From: Bacteroidota bacterium
GTDB taxonomy: Bacteria; Bacteroidota; Bacteroidia; B-17B0; Aurantibacillaceae
Direction of reading: 5' to 3'
DNA: 64,000 bases
Assembly (NCBI GenBank): GCA_963169355.1
Contig: CAUJCR010000012.1
Coordinates: 62,001-126,000 of the forward strand
In this document: in pieces, positions 53,201-62,154 of the stretch
How positions within the stretch are numbered: the first letter of the stretch is position 1
Layout of the letters: every line of letters starts with the position of its first letter
Translations under genes and position numbers: made by a program
The notes under the pieces: model-generated
What the model was told of the DNA's origin: nothing
The model's input: only the letters and a program-made list of their open reading frames with translations
Database searches by the model: none

Positions 53201-53208
53201 TATATTTG
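53201..53208 (+). promoter_or_regulatory. -7 promoter box of the MacAB-like operon
   Basis: TATATTTG matches TAnnTTTG, 23 bases before the GTG start at 53232. No clear TTTG stands 19 bases upstream, so the -33 element is weak or different. Confidence 0.4.
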
Positions 53209-53231
53209 AGTTTATATGATTACTTTTAGGC

Positions 53232-53894
53232 GTGATTAAATTACATCAAATTCGAAAATCTTACCAACTAAATAATACCTCTTTTGAGGTGTTAAAAGGA
53301 ATTGATTTGCAGATTAATGAGGGCGAGTTTGTTTCCATTATGGGCTCTTCTGGATCGGGAAAATCCACGCTCTTAAATATATTAGGTATTTTAGATAACT
53401 ATGATAGTGGTAGTTACTACTTAGATAATCTTTTAGTAAAAGATTTATCCCAAACCAAGGCTGCCCAATTACGAAATCAATTTTTAGGTTTTGTTTTTCA
53501 ATCATTTAATTTATTATCTTTTAAAAATGCTATGGAAAATGTGGCGCTTCCGCTGTATTATCAAAAAGTATCGCGCAAAGAGAGAAATAAAAAAGCTCTC
53601 GAATATTTAGATAAAGTAGGTTTAAAAGAATGGGCTAACCACCTACCTAGCGAAATGAGTGGAGGACAAAAACAGCGTGTAGCCATTGCTAGAGCATTAA
53701 TAGGAAACCCAAAGGTAATTTTTGCCGATGAGCCAACAGGTGCTTTAGATTCTAAAACCTCGATAGAAGTGATGGATATTTTTAAAGACATTAATCAGCA
53801 AGGAAAAACCATTGTATTAGTAACCCACGAAAATGATATTGCCGAAATGACACATCGCACCATTAGATTAAAAGATGGATTAATTGTTTCGTAA
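53232..53894 (+). CDS. ABC transporter ATP-binding protein (MacB/LolD type)
   Basis: The 220-residue ATPase starts at GTG 53232 ([20 protein letters not shown]). It has Walker [10 protein letters not shown] (38-46), Q-loop FVFQ (87-90), signature MSGGQ (142-146) and Walker [13 protein letters not shown] (162-173). The LNxxGxL pattern after Walker A ([14 protein letters not shown]) is typical of MacB/LolD. It should energise the two FtsX-type permeases that follow. The operon order ATPase-permease-permease-adaptor indicates a mechanotransmission-type exporter. Confidence 0.94.
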   Translation: MIKLHQIRKSYQLNNTSFEVLKGIDLQINEGEFVSIMGSSGSGKSTLLNILGILDNYDSGSYYLDNLLVKDLSQTKAAQLRNQFLGFVFQSFNLLSFKNAMENVALPLYYQKVSRKERNKKALEYLDKVGLKEWANHLPSEMSGGQKQRVAIARALIGNPKVIFADEPTGALDSKTSIEVMDIFKDINQQGKTIVLVTHENDIAEMTHRTIRLKDGLIVS

Positions 53895-53906
53895 AACTAT
53901 TGTATC

Positions 53907-55136
53907 ATGTTTGACCTAGATAAATGGCAAGAAATATTAGGAACTATTAAAAAAAATAAGCTCCGAACTTTTTTAACCGCATTTAGTGTGGCTTGGGGAA
54001 TTTTTATCCTTATTGTACTTCTTGCCACAGGTCAGGGTTTACGAAACGGCGCACAAGCACAATTTGGAAACGATGCTGCTAACAGTATCTGGATAGATGG
54101 TGGTGAGACTAGCATGGCGTATGACGGCTACAAAACAGGTAGAAAAATTCAGTTAAAAAACTCTGATTTTTATTATGTGAAAAATAATATTGAGGGTGTT
54201 GAGTACGCCTCGGCTGTTTATAACGGCCGAGCAGGCATGACGCTTTCCTATAAAAATGAGCGAGCAGGTTACACAGTTCGTTCTTGTGCTCCCGATCATA
54301 ATTTATTAGAGAAAGCCAAAATTGTAAAAGGTCGTTTTATTAATCAAAATGATTTTAATGAATATAGAAAAGTATGTGTAATAGGAATACCTGTTGAAGA
54401 AACACTTTTTAAAGGCGAAGAATCGTTAGGTAAATTTATTGATATATCGGGAACAAAATTTGAAGTTGTAGGTGTTTTTTCAGACCCTGGAAAAGGCGAT
54501 AATGATAGGGCTTATATTCCATTACTGACTGCGCAACGTATTTATAACGGACAAGATAAAATTGGGATGATGTGGATAAGTACAGGAACCGTTAGTGCAG
54601 AATATAGCGAACAGATGGAGCAAAACATTAGGCAATACCTAGCTAAAAAACATCATTTTAATCCTGATGATATGAATGCGATAGGCATCTTTAATAATAA
54701 TATTGAGTATTGGCGAATCATGAACATGCTTGACGGGGTATCTTGGTTTGTATTCATTATTGGGGTATTTACTTTAATTGCTGGTGTTGTAGGCGTAAGT
54801 AATATCATGATGATTGTAGTAAAAGAACGCACTAAAGAAATTGGCGTTCGAAAAGCATTGGGCGCCACACCTTGGTCGGTTATTTCTTTAATATTACAAG
54901 AATCGGTTTTTATAACATTTATAGCTGGATACATCGGCTTAATTCTTGGTGTAGGAACTATTGAGTTAGTTAAATACTTTAAACTAGAAGGTGATTTTTT
55001 TAAAAACCCAGAGGTAGATATTTCTGTAGCCGTTACAGCGGTTATATTAATTATTATTGCTGGTGCCTTAGCTGGATTTTTTCCTGCTCTAAGAGCATCA
55101 AGAGTTGAACCCATTGTTGCATTAAGAGAAGAATGA
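53907..55136 (+). CDS. MacB-like ABC transporter permease 1
   Basis: The 409-residue protein has an N-terminal membrane helix (KLRTFLTAFSVAWGIFILIV), then a periplasmic MacB core domain (about 45-270) and a C-terminal FtsX block of three helices: WFVFIIGVFTLIAGVVGVSN, VISLILQESVFITFIAGYIG and a final AVTAVILIIIAGALAGFFPA. The cytoplasmic coupling text VVKERTKEIGVRKALGATP is intact. It begins 12 bases after the ATPase gene and overlaps the second permease by four bases. The pair probably forms a heterodimer. Confidence 0.92.
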   Translation: MFDLDKWQEILGTIKKNKLRTFLTAFSVAWGIFILIVLLATGQGLRNGAQAQFGNDAANSIWIDGGETSMAYDGYKTGRKIQLKNSDFYYVKNNIEGVEYASAVYNGRAGMTLSYKNERAGYTVRSCAPDHNLLEKAKIVKGRFINQNDFNEYRKVCVIGIPVEETLFKGEESLGKFIDISGTKFEVVGVFSDPGKGDNDRAYIPLLTAQRIYNGQDKIGMMWISTGTVSAEYSEQMEQNIRQYLAKKHHFNPDDMNAIGIFNNNIEYWRIMNMLDGVSWFVFIIGVFTLIAGVVGVSNIMMIVVKERTKEIGVRKALGATPWSVISLILQESVFITFIAGYIGLILGVGTIELVKYFKLEGDFFKNPEVDISVAVTAVILIIIAGALAGFFPALRASRVEPIVALREE

Positions 55137-56389
55137 TGATTTTTGAGAAAGATAATTGGCAAGAAATTTTTGCAACTATTCGTAAAAATAAACTACGAAC
55201 CTTTTTAACGATGTTGGGCGTGTTTTGGGGAATTTTTATGTTGGTAATTATGTTGGGGGCAGGTAATGGCCTACGTCATGGTATATTACGTGAGTTTGGA
55301 GGTAGTGCTACAAATAGTTTTTTTGTGTGGGCGCAACAAACAACAAAGGCTTATAAAGGTATGAAACCAAATAGAGTTTTTAATTATAAAACAAATGATA
55401 TTAAAGCCATAGAACAGTTACCTGAAGTAGCAGTGGTTTCTCCAATAAACCAGTTAGGTGGGCACGAAGGTACTAATAATGTAATAAGAGGATTAAAAAC
55501 AGCAGCTTGCGAAATACAGGCTTGCTATCCTAATATTTCAGAAATTTCGGAAATAAGAATTGATAAAGGACGATTTATAAACGCTTTAGATATAAAAGAA
55601 AAACGCAAAGTATGTGTCATTGGACCTCGTGTTGCCGAACTGTTATTTAAAAAAGATGAAGATGTTATTGGAGAATATATTAAAATAAATGGCGTGTATT
55701 TTAAAGTGGTAGGATTGACACAAATAGCCATTGGTGGACAAGAAGGCAGAGAACAATCTCAACGAATAAACATTCCTTTTTCTACATTTCAAAATGCGTT
55801 TAATTATGGCGATGTAGTTGGCTGGTTTGCCATTAAATCTAAAGAAGATGTGCCTGCCGAAGTTTCAGAACAACGAGTTGTAGAACTTTTAAAAGAACGT
55901 CATAAAATTGCTCCTGATGATTTAAAAGCCATAGGGCATTGGAACATGGCAACAGAGTATAACAAACTCACTGGTCTTTTTTCAGCCATAGAAATTTTAG
56001 TTTGGATTGTGGGTATTGGAACCTTACTAGCTGGGGTAATTGGCATTAGTAACATTATGCTTATTGTTGTAAAAGAACGCACAAAAGAAATTGGTGTAAA
56101 AAGAGCCTTAGGTGCGGTACCTGCACAAGTAATTGGTCAAATTGTATTAGAAGCCATTTTCCTAACCTCTATTTCTGGGTACTTTGGTTTAGTGTTTGGA
56201 ATAGGTATTTTAGAAGGCTTAGATAAAGCAATTGGTAATTCTGGAGGCTTATTTACAAACCCTACGGTTGATTTATCTGTTGCCATAAAAGCGTTAATAG
56301 TATTAATAATTAGTGGTGCTTTGGCTGGATTATTACCGGCCAGTAAAGCAGTAGCTATTAAACCCGTAGAAGCATTAAGAACAGAATAA
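55133..56389 (+). CDS. MacB-like ABC transporter permease 2
   Basis: The 418-residue paralogue of the preceding permease has the same layout: N-terminal helix (KLRTFLTMLGVFWGIFMLVI), periplasmic core, FtsX helices (EILVWIVGIGTLLAGVIGIS, AIFLTSISGYFGLVFGIGIL, ALIVLIISGALAGLLPA) and VVKERTKEIGVKRALGAVP. Its start overlaps the stop of permease 1 (ATGA). Two distinct permeases with one ATPase suggest a heterodimer with one nucleotide-binding subunit used twice. The exported substrate is not predictable. Confidence 0.92.
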   Translation: MMIFEKDNWQEIFATIRKNKLRTFLTMLGVFWGIFMLVIMLGAGNGLRHGILREFGGSATNSFFVWAQQTTKAYKGMKPNRVFNYKTNDIKAIEQLPEVAVVSPINQLGGHEGTNNVIRGLKTAACEIQACYPNISEISEIRIDKGRFINALDIKEKRKVCVIGPRVAELLFKKDEDVIGEYIKINGVYFKVVGLTQIAIGGQEGREQSQRINIPFSTFQNAFNYGDVVGWFAIKSKEDVPAEVSEQRVVELLKERHKIAPDDLKAIGHWNMATEYNKLTGLFSAIEILVWIVGIGTLLAGVIGISNIMLIVVKERTKEIGVKRALGAVPAQVIGQIVLEAIFLTSISGYFGLVFGIGILEGLDKAIGNSGGLFTNPTVDLSVAIKALIVLIISGALAGLLPASKAVAIKPVEALRTE

Positions 56390-56411
56390 TAAATTTTTAA
56401 CTCAAATAAAA

Positions 56412-57515
56412 ATGATAAAACAAACAATTAAAATTACGTTCCTCATCTTATTTATTGGATTAGTGATTTGGACATTTTACTTTTTATATAATAAATCGCA
56501 AAAACCTCCAGAGGTGTATAAAACCATCACACCATTTGATACAACCATTATTAAAAAAACGGTAGCCACAGGTTCGGTAACACCACGTAAAGAAATTAAT
56601 GTAAAGCCACAAGTTAGTGGCATTATAGAAAAACTATACATAGTTGCAGGGCAAGAAATAAAGCAAGGCGATATTATTGCGAAGGTTAAAATTATTCCTA
56701 ATATGCTAAACCTAGCCAATGCCGAGAACAGAATTAGCACAGCGCAGGTTAATTTTGATAATGCAAAATTAGATTACGATCGTAATAAAACATTATTCGA
56801 CCAAAATGTGATTTCAAAAGCAGATATGCAGGTGTATGATATGAAATTGAATGCAGCTAAAGTTGAATTAGAATCGGCTCAAAATCAATTACAGATTATT
56901 AAAGAAGGTGCTTCAAAATCATCGGGCTCTGCTAGTAATACATTTGTAAAGGCAACTATTACAGGTATGGTATTAGATGTGCCAGTTAAAGAAGGCGGGC
57001 AGGTAATTGAAAGCAATACCTTTAACGAAGGCACAACAATAGCTGTAGTTGCTAATATGGGCGAAATGATTTTTGAAGGGAAATTAGATGAAAGTGAAGT
57101 GGGAAAAATTAAAGAAAACATGGATATTGTATTAACAATAGGTGCTATTGATAAAGAAAGTTTCACTGCCAAATTAGAATATATAGCACCTAAAGGTGTT
57201 ACTGAAAATGGTGCTATTCAGTTTTTAATAAGAGCTGCCATAGATAAAACAAACGTATCATTTTTAAGAGCAGGTTATAGCGCTAATGCCGATATTATTC
57301 TTGATAAAAAAGAAAAGGTAATGGCAATTCCTGAAAGTGTTTTACTGTTTGACAAAGAAAAACCTTATGTAGAAGTAGAAACCAAAAAACAAGTATTTGA
57401 AAAACGTTATATTAAAACAGGCTTGTCTGATGGCTTAAATATTGAAGTTTTAGAAGGTTTACAAAAAACCGACCAAGTTAAAACGCCACAGTTAGAAGAA
57501 TTAAAAGGTTCTTAA
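56412..57515 (+). CDS. Periplasmic adaptor (membrane fusion) protein, MacA/HlyD type
   Basis: The 367-residue protein has one N-terminal membrane helix (ITFLILFIGLVIWTFYFLYN). A lipoyl-like half (VKPQVSGIIEKLYIVAGQEI, KQGDIIAKVKI), a helical hairpin (about 95-160: RISTAQVNFDNAKLDYDRNK) and the second lipoyl half (TGMVLDVPVKEGGQVIES) follow. Beta-barrel and membrane-proximal domains end it. It links the inner-membrane permeases to an outer-membrane channel. It follows permease 2 by 22 bases and ends the operon; no TolC-type gene is present here. Confidence 0.93.
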   Translation: MIKQTIKITFLILFIGLVIWTFYFLYNKSQKPPEVYKTITPFDTTIIKKTVATGSVTPRKEINVKPQVSGIIEKLYIVAGQEIKQGDIIAKVKIIPNMLNLANAENRISTAQVNFDNAKLDYDRNKTLFDQNVISKADMQVYDMKLNAAKVELESAQNQLQIIKEGASKSSGSASNTFVKATITGMVLDVPVKEGGQVIESNTFNEGTTIAVVANMGEMIFEGKLDESEVGKIKENMDIVLTIGAIDKESFTAKLEYIAPKGVTENGAIQFLIRAAIDKTNVSFLRAGYSANADIILDKKEKVMAIPESVLLFDKEKPYVEVETKKQVFEKRYIKTGLSDGLNIEVLEGLQKTDQVKTPQLEELKGS

Positions 57516-57519
57516 TAGA

Positions 57520-58146
57520 TTAAAATTTGGCTTGTATTCCAATTCCAATATTAACGCCACCGCCTACTAAATCTAATGCGTCATCTAGTTTTGTAAAGGT
57601 ATTTTGAAAATCCATATCTCTATAAGCGCAATGAACGTATGCTAAATTAAGATACATACCCACATATTTTCCGAAATAAAAACGGGGTTGTAAATGGATG
57701 TCATACATCAATCCTCCTCCTTTAGCCTGCGAAACATAAGCATCTCGCGCATCCCAATTTAAGTGCGAGTATCCAATATTAAATCCCGCCAACATATCCA
57801 CATACTTTGATCTCACAAAATGCGCATTAACTAATACCGAACCATCTACAGAGGTAACTGATGGCTTTGTATTAGTAACCGAATCTGTTTCTGTAAAATA
57901 ATCGGAGTATTGAACTTTCGCTCCCACTCCCAACCAATTTAAAACACCATACTCATAATGTAAGCTAAATATTTTATTAGCCGCTGCCTCTTTTTTAGAG
58001 GTGGGTTGAGAGGCAATTTTTGAAGTATAACTATAGATTCCTAAATCTGCTCCCAATGCAACTACATTTTTCCCTTTCTCAAAACTTCGTTGAGCATGAG
58101 AAATAAAAGCGAAACAAACGAATAAAGTAATAAGGTGTTTTGTCAT
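57520..58146 (-). CDS. Outer-membrane beta-barrel protein
   Basis: The 208-residue protein has a signal peptide (HLITLFVCFAFISHAQ) and alternating strands (NVVALGADLGIYSYTSKIAS, WLGVGAKVQYSDYFTETDSV, DMLAGFNIGYSHLNWDARDA, GGGVNIGIGIQAKF) ending in Phe. This is the pattern of a small outer-membrane barrel of 8-10 strands. It converges on the adaptor gene, 4 bases apart. No specific ligand is suggested. Confidence 0.8.
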   Translation of the reverse strand: MTKHLITLFVCFAFISHAQRSFEKGKNVVALGADLGIYSYTSKIASQPTSKKEAAANKIFSLHYEYGVLNWLGVGAKVQYSDYFTETDSVTNTKPSVTSVDGSVLVNAHFVRSKYVDMLAGFNIGYSHLNWDARDAYVSQAKGGGLMYDIHLQPRFYFGKYVGMYLNLAYVHCAYRDMDFQNTFTKLDDALDLVGGGVNIGIGIQAKF

Positions 58147-58264
58147 AGTTTGATTTTTACATAAAGGTAATGCAATTTTATAGATTGCAAAAAAATTATT
58201 TTTCTCTTAATCACAAAAGAATACTAAAATAAATTAGTAATATTGATTTATCAATTTAAATTTA

Positions 58265-58705
58265 ATGTCCTCACACATTGTTAAAATAGCAAAGGATGAA
58301 ATCACCATTCAGCGTATCATTCAGTTGCGTTATGAGGTGCTGCGTAAGCCTTGGCAAAAACCAATAGATACCGCTAGCGACGAACTTGAACAAACGGCTA
58401 TGAACGCATTTATTGAACAAGATGGAGATATTATAGCTTGTGGAAGATTACAAGATAACGGACAAGGCACTGGGCAAATTCGCTTTATGGCAGTAAGCGA
58501 AACGCAGCAAGGCAAAGGCTTAGGAAAATTAATTTTACAAAAGCTAGAACAAGAAGCCCAACAGATTGGTTTAACTAAAATAGAACTTCAAGCCAGAGAA
58601 AATGCCGTTAAATTTTATGCAGCTAATGGTTATACTATAAAAGAAAAAAGTTTTGTGCTTTGGGATATCATTCAGCACTACTTAATGTTTAAGATGATAC
58701 ATTAA
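58265..58705 (+). CDS. GNAT-family N-acetyltransferase
   Basis: This 146-residue protein shows the acetyl-CoA-binding signature QQGKGLGKLIL (Q/R-x-x-G-x-G/A) preceded by the strand GQIRFMAV. It is followed by LTKIELQARENAVKFYAANG, the usual C-terminal strand-helix pair. The N-terminal IQLRYEVLRKPWQKP resembles ElaA-type proteins. Acetyl transfer to an amine is expected; the acceptor is unknown. Its last 17 bases overlap the convergent GT9 gene. Confidence 0.9.
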   Translation: MSSHIVKIAKDEITIQRIIQLRYEVLRKPWQKPIDTASDELEQTAMNAFIEQDGDIIACGRLQDNGQGTGQIRFMAVSETQQGKGLGKLILQKLEQEAQQIGLTKIELQARENAVKFYAANGYTIKEKSFVLWDIIQHYLMFKMIH

Positions 58706-59723
58706 CTTTTAAGAAATGAATTAATTCTTTAAGCACATTATCTACCGATATATCACGAATACATTTAAAATCAGGGCAATCATTTGGGCTTTTTACACGT
58801 TGCTGATTAGCTCCAATCCACGAACTACACGGCGCACAAGATAAGTTAAGCGATTGAACATGATGTTTGCTATGCAGCCAATTATAACCATACTGTATAG
58901 GATTTGAAGCGCCCCAAATTGTAAACGTTGGCTTATTAAATAACACTGCTATATGCATTAGTCCGCTATCTAGTCCTACATAAGCTTGCGCATGATACAA
59001 TAAGTTCATTACTTCGCTTAAGTTTGTTTTACCAATTAATGAGATTACGTGCTGAAATTTTTGTTCACTAATAGCATGATGCAAGTTAGTCTCTGATTGA
59101 TCGCCTAATACAACAATTGTTGTGTTAGAAATTTGATGAAATAATTTCAACCAATTTTCAAATGGCCAATTTTTAAATGGTGCTTTATTGTTTGCCGAAC
59201 TAGGTTGAACAACTATATAACGCTGTGGCAACTGATACTGTTGAATAGATTGAGGATTAAACCTCACGTTAAAATCTAAATCCTGTAAAGTAGCTTCGGG
59301 TTGATATAAATGTAGGTGCTGTAGCGCATCATGAATACCCGTTTTTGGCTTTACAAGATGAACAGCTTTAGATGTTTTATGTAATTCCAAATCTTTATAA
59401 TTCGAATATAATTTCTTGCCCATCAATTTAGACACTAAAAAATGTGAGCGACTAAAAGCAAAATGATTTAAAAAAACAAAGTCGTATTTTTTATAATGAC
59501 TTAAAGCGTATAAAAACAAAGTTGATTTATGTAGTGCTACTTTTTTGAAATCAAACAAATGAACATTCTCAAACATTGCTTCACATTGATAAGGCGAAGT
59601 AAAAAGTCCAGTTACTAAGAACCCATCTTTTTTCAAGGCGTTAATAAGTGGTACTAATAAAATTGCATCGCCAACTCCTGCCGATATAAATACTAAAGCA
59701 TGTTTGTGCTTACTTAAACTCAT
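58689..59723 (-). CDS. Glycosyltransferase family 9 (heptosyltransferase-like) protein
   Basis: The 344-residue protein has the GT-B/GT9 layout. The N-terminal segment HALVFISAGVGDAILLVPLI contains the G-x-GD-x-I/L motif. The C-terminal half has YIVVQPSSANNKAPFKNWPF, TIVVLGDQSE and YVGLDSGLMHIAVLFNKPTF (donor-binding DSG-xx-H). ADP-heptose-type transferases build lipopolysaccharide core; the actual sugar here is unknown. A Cys cluster near the end (LSCAPCSSW, CPDFKCI) is typical of the family. It overlaps the FkbM gene start region by four bases, so both are translated together. Confidence 0.9.
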   Translation of the reverse strand: MSLSKHKHALVFISAGVGDAILLVPLINALKKDGFLVTGLFTSPYQCEAMFENVHLFDFKKVALHKSTLFLYALSHYKKYDFVFLNHFAFSRSHFLVSKLMGKKLYSNYKDLELHKTSKAVHLVKPKTGIHDALQHLHLYQPEATLQDLDFNVRFNPQSIQQYQLPQRYIVVQPSSANNKAPFKNWPFENWLKLFHQISNTTIVVLGDQSETNLHHAISEQKFQHVISLIGKTNLSEVMNLLYHAQAYVGLDSGLMHIAVLFNKPTFTIWGASNPIQYGYNWLHSKHHVQSLNLSCAPCSSWIGANQQRVKSPNDCPDFKCIRDISVDNVLKELIHFLKVNVSS

Positions 59724-60562
59724 TTAGCTTCTTCTAAAATTGTTTTATTTATTTTCTCAATAGACGAAATACTCGTATTTGATTGATGAATAAAAATATA
59801 ATTATTTATGTAATTGATATTTCCAAAATAAGATATATGATTGGTTAAATGTGTTTTATCCTCATAAGAAAGCAATTGCATGGCCTTTTTTGAGAAGTAA
59901 TAACAGCGGTAGCCTTGTTGTTTAAAATCTGTAAACACAAGTTCTATATCCATGTTTTGATGATGCCTTTGCTCTATTTCAATAATTAAAGTGGGATGAT
60001 GTTGAGCAATGTAATTGGCAGCGCCTTTTAATACGGAAAGTTCATGTCCTTCTACATCAATTTTAATAAGATCGGGTTTAAGAACCTGTTGTGTTACAAA
60101 ATTATCTAGGCTATCTGTTTTAACTTTATATATAATAGCTTCGGTTTCATTATCTTCTTTACGATTAACCTCCAATGAACTTAAACAATTATCAAGCACT
60201 CCATTAATTAATGGAATTTTAAATTGAAATTCGCCTTTTTTATCAGATAATACCAATGGCAAAACATGGCTCTGAGGAAAAATATGTTTTAACTGATAAT
60301 TCAATTTTTGCTCAGGCTCAAACAAATAAATTTGATTTGCTGGAATGTATTTTTCCGCATACAATGCATATTCTCCCTTATTAGCGCCAATATCAAAAAA
60401 AATAGAGTTTTTATTTAATAAGAACTCTAAAAGTAATAACTCGGCATCAAACTCTGAGTTTGACAATGATTTCCAATTAAGCAATTGGTAATGCTTAAAC
60501 ACTCTATCTTTTATAAAACGAGGAAAAACAACGAGCAATATATTTTTTAAAATTTGACGCAA
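59720..60562 (-). CDS. FkbM-family methyltransferase
   Basis: The 280-residue protein has the SAM-binding motif FFDIGANKGEYALYAEKY (about 53-70), the acidic strand IYLFEPEQ, and the FkbM motif KTDSLDNFV...PDLIKIDVEGHELSVLKGAA. It lacks a signal or membrane segment. FkbM proteins O-methylate sugars or polyketides; next to a GT9 gene and a flippase, a surface glycan is the likely acceptor (inference). It is the first gene of a two-gene minus-strand unit divergent from the flippase. Confidence 0.9.
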   Translation of the reverse strand: MRQILKNILLVVFPRFIKDRVFKHYQLLNWKSLSNSEFDAELLLLEFLLNKNSIFFDIGANKGEYALYAEKYIPANQIYLFEPEQKLNYQLKHIFPQSHVLPLVLSDKKGEFQFKIPLINGVLDNCLSSLEVNRKEDNETEAIIYKVKTDSLDNFVTQQVLKPDLIKIDVEGHELSVLKGAANYIAQHHPTLIIEIEQRHHQNMDIELVFTDFKQQGYRCYYFSKKAMQLLSYEDKTHLTNHISYFGNINYINNYIFIHQSNTSISSIEKINKTILEEAK

Positions 60563-60667
60563 TGCTTAAATGATTTTATTTGGGATACAATATAAAGCTA
60601 ATTTTGCGGTTATATAACAAGTCCACAAAAATTTCATATTTTTAGCCAACCAATCTATTAATAAGCC

Positions 60668-61918
60668 TTGCTCAAAAACATCATATCCACTTTATTTACT
60701 AAAGGCGTAGTGGCTATTATTAACCTTTTAATACTACTAATAAGTAGTAAACAATTAGGAGGCGATGGAAGAGGCTATGTAAGTTTAATTATTTTAAACA
60801 TTGCTATTATTCAAATTATAACAGAGATTTATACTGGTTCGGCAACTGTTTATTTTATATCCAAACAACCTTTTCGTCAGTTATATCGCTTTGGAACCTT
60901 TTGGGCATTACTATGTACTTTAATGATTGTGGGGGTAATGTATTTGCTATATATTTTCTTTGATATTGGCGTTGGTGGTTTTTGGTTGCATTTATTATTA
61001 CTCTCATTTTTAATTATACAACATTCCTTTCACATGGTAGTAATTTTAGCCAAAGAAAAAATTAAGTTGTATAATTTCTTAAATCTACTTCAACCACTTT
61101 TATTGCTGCTCGTACTATTGTTATTCTTCTTTGGTTTTCAAAATAAAAACTTCATAAGTTATATTTATGCTTTGTATCTTTCTTTTGGTATTGCAATTTC
61201 TATATCATCTATTCAATTATTTAAAATTTACCAATCAACCGCTCAAGACACAAGGGAAGAGTTTAATCCAAAAAAAATAATCGAAAATGGATTTTACAAT
61301 CAATTAGCCAACCTATCACATATATTAAGCAACCGTTACAATTTTTATTTGTTAGGCAATACCGTTTTAGTTGGTGTATATTCAAGCGCTACCTCACTTA
61401 TCGAATCTTTATGGATTATTAGTGGAAGTGCTTCACCCATTATTTTAGCACACATAGCTAATGAAAAAGATCCCGAAAACAATGCAAGACTTACCTTAGC
61501 CTATGCCAAAATATGTTTTCTTTTAAGCTTTTTATGTGTGATATGCCTTTATTTTATTCCTCGTGATTTTTTTGTGTTTCTACTTGGACAAGATTTCATT
61601 CATATAAAAACCGTTATGCTGTATCTCTCGCCAGGTGTGCTATGTATAAGTTTTGCAACCATCATTAGCCATTATTATTCTGGATTAGGAAAACAAAAAA
61701 TACTATTAATGGCTAATAGTACGGGATTTTTAGTTACCATTTGTTTAAGTAAATATCTAATCTCTAAAGACCAACTCTTAGGGGCTTCCTATACCGCCAC
61801 CCTTTCTTATGCTACAACTACTATCGTTTTAGTTTGTGTTTTTGTATGGCAAAATAAATTTAAGATTACCGACTTTCTTAATCTTAAACAAGATATAGCG
61901 CTCTTAAAGAAGCATTAG
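60668..61918 (+). CDS. Polysaccharide flippase (Wzx/oligosaccharide-translocase type)
   Basis: The 416-residue protein starts at TTG 60668 (MLKNIISTLFTKGVVAIINL) and has about 12 membrane helices, with few charged residues in the helices. KGVVAIINLLILLISSKQLG and GRGYVSLIILNIAIIQII are the N-terminal pattern of the MATE/MVF oligosaccharide flippases. It should move lipid-linked sugar units across the inner membrane. The divergent GT9 and FkbM genes support a surface-glycan locus. The gap 61919-62154 that follows shows only a small palindrome (GAGCTACTAGCTC, 62065-62077). Confidence 0.87.
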   Translation: MLKNIISTLFTKGVVAIINLLILLISSKQLGGDGRGYVSLIILNIAIIQIITEIYTGSATVYFISKQPFRQLYRFGTFWALLCTLMIVGVMYLLYIFFDIGVGGFWLHLLLLSFLIIQHSFHMVVILAKEKIKLYNFLNLLQPLLLLLVLLLFFFGFQNKNFISYIYALYLSFGIAISISSIQLFKIYQSTAQDTREEFNPKKIIENGFYNQLANLSHILSNRYNFYLLGNTVLVGVYSSATSLIESLWIISGSASPIILAHIANEKDPENNARLTLAYAKICFLLSFLCVICLYFIPRDFFVFLLGQDFIHIKTVMLYLSPGVLCISFATIISHYYSGLGKQKILLMANSTGFLVTICLSKYLISKDQLLGASYTATLSYATTTIVLVCVFVWQNKFKITDFLNLKQDIALLKKH

Positions 61919-62154
61919 GCTTATATCACTCAACACATCTACCCTTTCAATCTTTAAATTAAGGTGTTCAAGAATTTGTTGTCCTTAAAAATAACCTTTT
62001 TAAGTTTAACATCGTATAAGAATATACCAACTATAAAAAGAATAGAAATCATGTAGTCATAAGTGAGCTACTAGCTCAAATAAACAAAACATAAATTATA
62101 ACCTAAAATATAAAAAAATGAAACAAAGTATTAACTCTTCAAAACCTATTCGTC

